This document shows, piece after piece, positions 61,704-64,000 of a stretch of DNA of 64,000 nt. How positions within the stretch are numbered: position 1 is the first letter of the stretch; each line of letters starts with the position of its first letter. The stretch lies in NCBI GenBank assembly GCA_963705285.1, contig OY970066.1, positions 3,038,001 through 3,102,000 of the forward strand, read 5' to 3'. The notes beneath the pieces were generated by a model, which was not told where the DNA came from, ran no database searches, and saw only the letters and a program-made list of their open reading frames with translations. This DNA is from JACMLD01 sp963705285. GTDB taxonomy: Bacteria; Bacteroidota; Bacteroidia; Chitinophagales; Chitinophagaceae. Both the position numbers and the translations under genes were made by a program.

Positions 61704-63749
61704 ATGTTGCACATCCGGGCGATCAAACTTGAGGTTAATACGGCCGATGGCCTTTTTGGAACGGTCCTGACATTTAACAAAGGGCTTAATATCATCAGAG
61801 CAAATAACACTACGGGGAAGAGTACTATCTTTCAAAGTATACTATATGCATTGGGGTTTGAAGAGTTGCTGGGTGCTAAATATGAGAAAACAATGCAATC
61901 AGTTTTGAAAGATGAGGTAATTGATATGGAAGATATAAAGCATAAGGTGCTTCAATCGTATGTGATATTGGAAATTGAGAATAAGGAAATCGTAACGATC
62001 CGAAGAAGTGTTGTAAGTGCCAAAAGAAAGAGCACTTTGATAGATGTTTTTAAGGGGCCATATATCACCAGCCCGGAAGGCAGTTATGAAGTAAGTCAAA
62101 TGTTTGTACATGAAAGAGGTGCGGCATCAGATGAGATATTTGGCTTCCACGCGTTTCTTGAAAACTACCTTGGATGGGATTTGCCGGAAGTACTTACTAC
62201 CAGTGGGGACTTTGTAAAACTATATATGACTTTAATAGCGCCCTCTTTTATTGTTGAGCAAAAAAAGGGATGGTCTGACTTTTTTGCAACACAACCATTT
62301 TATAACATCAGAAATGCGGATGCAAGGGTTGTAGAATTTTTGCTCAACATGGACGTTTTTCAAAATGAGAGGCGTAAGCAAATCATCAACCAGGATAAAC
62401 GGGTTATCCAGGAAAAATGGCAGTTTGTTTACAATGAATTCCGAAAGTTTGCTGAACGTGTGTCCGGCGAATTGATAGGCCTTAATGAATCCCCGGTTAT
62501 TATTAATAAGAGCAGTGATATTTATATCAGGGTTATCAAGCAGGAGCGGTCTTATCTTATTCCGGAACTTGTGTCAACTTTGTCTGCAGAATATAATACT
62601 TTGCTTAACAGCAACCAGGACAATACGAGTATTGATTTGCAAAAGAGCGCCAACCGGCTGGATGAGTTATCATCTCTACTCAATAAGCATAATTTCCGAT
62701 ATGAGCAAATATCATCTGATACTTTTCATGAAAAGGAGAAAATCAAGCAATTTATTCTTCAGCGGAAAAATGTAGAAGAAGATCTAAAGAATAACAAAAC
62801 TGCTCAACGGATGTACACCATGGGCGCAGACTTGCCAACTTCTATCGCAAAACGAGCCTGTCCAACCTGCGGAAACGAGTTAAAAGATTCACTTTTGCCA
62901 AAAGAGGCTGATCAAACACCGATGCTTATCGACGAAAACATTTTATTCCTGGAAGCCCAACGAAAAATGATCGAAGTATTTATCGAAGGACAGAGGAAGC
63001 TGGTGATTGAAAGTGAAACCAGAATGTCCGATTATAAAAATCAGATTGGCCTATTAAGAAGCCAAATCAGGGCCATTAAAAGAGATTTGGTTTCAGACGA
63101 TCGCCTTCCATCAGAAGCTGAGATTGAAAATAAAATCAACCTTCGGAGACAGATAGAGTTTTATGATTCTGCCATCGAAAAAATAGACGATTTTAAAGAC
63201 CAGGTTATGGATCTATCAAAAAAGTGGACAAAGGTGTTAAAGAGCGAGAAGGCACTCCCAAAAGATTTTTTTAGTGCTGAGGATCGTGTAAAACTTGGTG
63301 CACTCGAGAAGAACCTGATATTTTTGCTCAACAGATTTAATTATCATAGCAAAGAAAGTGATGCTATAAAGATTTCGTCCGACAAGTATCAGCCGTCAAT
63401 TGAGATTGACCTAGGCAACGGCCGAACCAAATCGTATGATATCAGATTTGATTCATCCGGCAGCGACCTAATCAGGTGCTTATGGGCATACTATGTGTCC
63501 CTTTTTAAAACATCCCGTGAATTCAACGGATGTCATCCAGATTTGTTGGTTTTTGACGAACCCCAACAGCAATCGGCATCAACTACTGATTTCCATGACT
63601 TCTTAAACGAACTTTCAGGTTATCCGGACAGCCAGATTATTGTTTTTGGCTCTTTTCAAAATTCCGAGGAGGATTTTATTAAAGCAACTGAAGGCATTTA
63701 TTTTAATTTAATTAAAAGCGAAGCCCGATTTATTAAAAAAATGGACTAA
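61704..63749 (+). CDS. ABC-3C system Rad50/SMC-like ATPase
   Basis: A 681-residue ABC ATPase of the Rad50/SMC-like type. The N-terminal half of the nucleotide site has Walker A RANNTTGKST (32-41). Long helical arms (about 210-350 and 440-560) enclose a zinc-hook-like CPTCGNEL with Cys386 and Cys389. The C-terminal half has an ABC signature variant DSSGSDL (583-589) and Walker B LLVFDEP with Asp618 and Glu619, followed by the D-loop-like QQQSAS. It should dimerise and couple DNA or nucleoprotein binding to activation of the effector encoded two genes earlier. The protein seems complete and undamaged, unlike most neighbours in the island. Confidence 0.85.
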   Translation: MLHIRAIKLEVNTADGLFGTVLTFNKGLNIIRANNTTGKSTIFQSILYALGFEELLGAKYEKTMQSVLKDEVIDMEDIKHKVLQSYVILEIENKEIVTIRRSVVSAKRKSTLIDVFKGPYITSPEGSYEVSQMFVHERGAASDEIFGFHAFLENYLGWDLPEVLTTSGDFVKLYMTLIAPSFIVEQKKGWSDFFATQPFYNIRNADARVVEFLLNMDVFQNERRKQIINQDKRVIQEKWQFVYNEFRKFAERVSGELIGLNESPVIINKSSDIYIRVIKQERSYLIPELVSTLSAEYNTLLNSNQDNTSIDLQKSANRLDELSSLLNKHNFRYEQISSDTFHEKEKIKQFILQRKNVEEDLKNNKTAQRMYTMGADLPTSIAKRACPTCGNELKDSLLPKEADQTPMLIDENILFLEAQRKMIEVFIEGQRKLVIESETRMSDYKNQIGLLRSQIRAIKRDLVSDDRLPSEAEIENKINLRRQIEFYDSAIEKIDDFKDQVMDLSKKWTKVLKSEKALPKDFFSAEDRVKLGALEKNLIFLLNRFNYHSKESDAIKISSDKYQPSIEIDLGNGRTKSYDIRFDSSGSDLIRCLWAYYVSLFKTSREFNGCHPDLLVFDEPQQQSASTTDFHDFLNELSGYPDSQIIVFGSFQNSEEDFIKATEGIYFNLIKSEARFIKKMD

Positions 63750-64000
63750 CGCTTTTACATTCAATCAAGCTGGAGAATGCTTCCAGAATACTTTTGCAAA
63801 AATTAACAACGCGCTCAGCATTTCTGTATCCGCGGTCAAGTGCAACGTAAGAAGGCGATGGATTTTATCCGGTCACTACTTGACCGGTACGTCGATAGTG
63901 CCTTGCTGGTAGCCATAGTGCTGCCTTTGCATTGAGCGAATTATTAAAGTTGGGAAAAATGTGCATATTCAAGATAAAAGTTTTTGGTACCACCTGTGAT
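63750..64000 (+). other. Right-edge stretch without a firm gene
   Basis: A plus-strand open segment (about 63755-63905) reads NQAGECFQNTFAKINNALSI and then SVSAVKCNVRRRWILSGHYL before a stop. It looks like a small DNA-binding (NUMOD-like) relic but lacks a start codon in good context. Nothing else is recognised. Confidence 0.25.

Overview
The window looks like chromosomal DNA of a Bacteroidota member, most likely family Chitinophagaceae. The signs are promoter boxes of the TAnnTTTG type, almost no Shine-Dalgarno sequences, a type IX secretion (T9SS) sorting-domain protein, SusD-free but lipoprotein- and signal-peptide-rich gene content, and intergenic spaces filled with degenerate 7-bp tandem repeats. 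All names here come from motifs read by eye; no database search was possible.

Left part (1-11.4 kb, mostly minus strand): a cobalamin riboswitch reading off the left edge, an exported class-3 lipase, an outer-membrane phospholipase A, an ABC exporter, a complete IS1595-like element, an acyl-CoA desaturase, a VOC/PhnB-like protein, an AlkD-like DNA repair protein, a DUF1801 protein, five tandem 142-bp repeats, and a ChbG/YdjC-like deacetylase.

The centre of interest (11.9-28.9 kb, plus strand) is a 17-kb run of five very large genes: a PhoD-like metallophosphatase without signal peptide (964 aa), a DUF6603-like protein (1218 aa) and three proteins of no known function (988, 1791 and 598 aa). 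They are closely spaced, co-directional and cytoplasmic by sequence, and look like one uncharacterised multi-protein system.

Middle part (28.9-52.7 kb): housekeeping and cell-envelope genes, including an exported Ppx/GppA-like ASKHA protein, a transglutaminase next to a circularly permuted ATP-grasp/alpha-E fusion, a sialate O-acetylesterase, a Bcr/CflA exporter, a T9SS cargo protein, ahcY with a divergent Lrp-type regulator, a paired active/inactive M16 peptidase set, NUDIX, CorA, dapF, a four-helix-bundle protein and a nucleoside phosphorylase. Spaces between these genes hold heptamer arrays, several bidirectional terminators, and two blocks of one roughly 90-bp repeat family in opposite orientation (30.4 and 48.3 kb).

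Right part (52.8 kb to the end): a genomic island in the tRNA-Cys gene. It starts with a complete tyrosine recombinase and then carries decayed defence-type genes (a NACHT NTPase remnant, a truncated MltR-like gene, an AbiE-like pair whose antitoxin-like member is frameshifted twice), a tRNA-like gene with a poor acceptor stem, a proteasome-like Ntn hydrolase, a structured palindrome, a HEPN-like protein, and an intact three-gene ABC-3C type conflict system with its own promoter. No right-hand attachment site is visible, so the island probably continues beyond the window.
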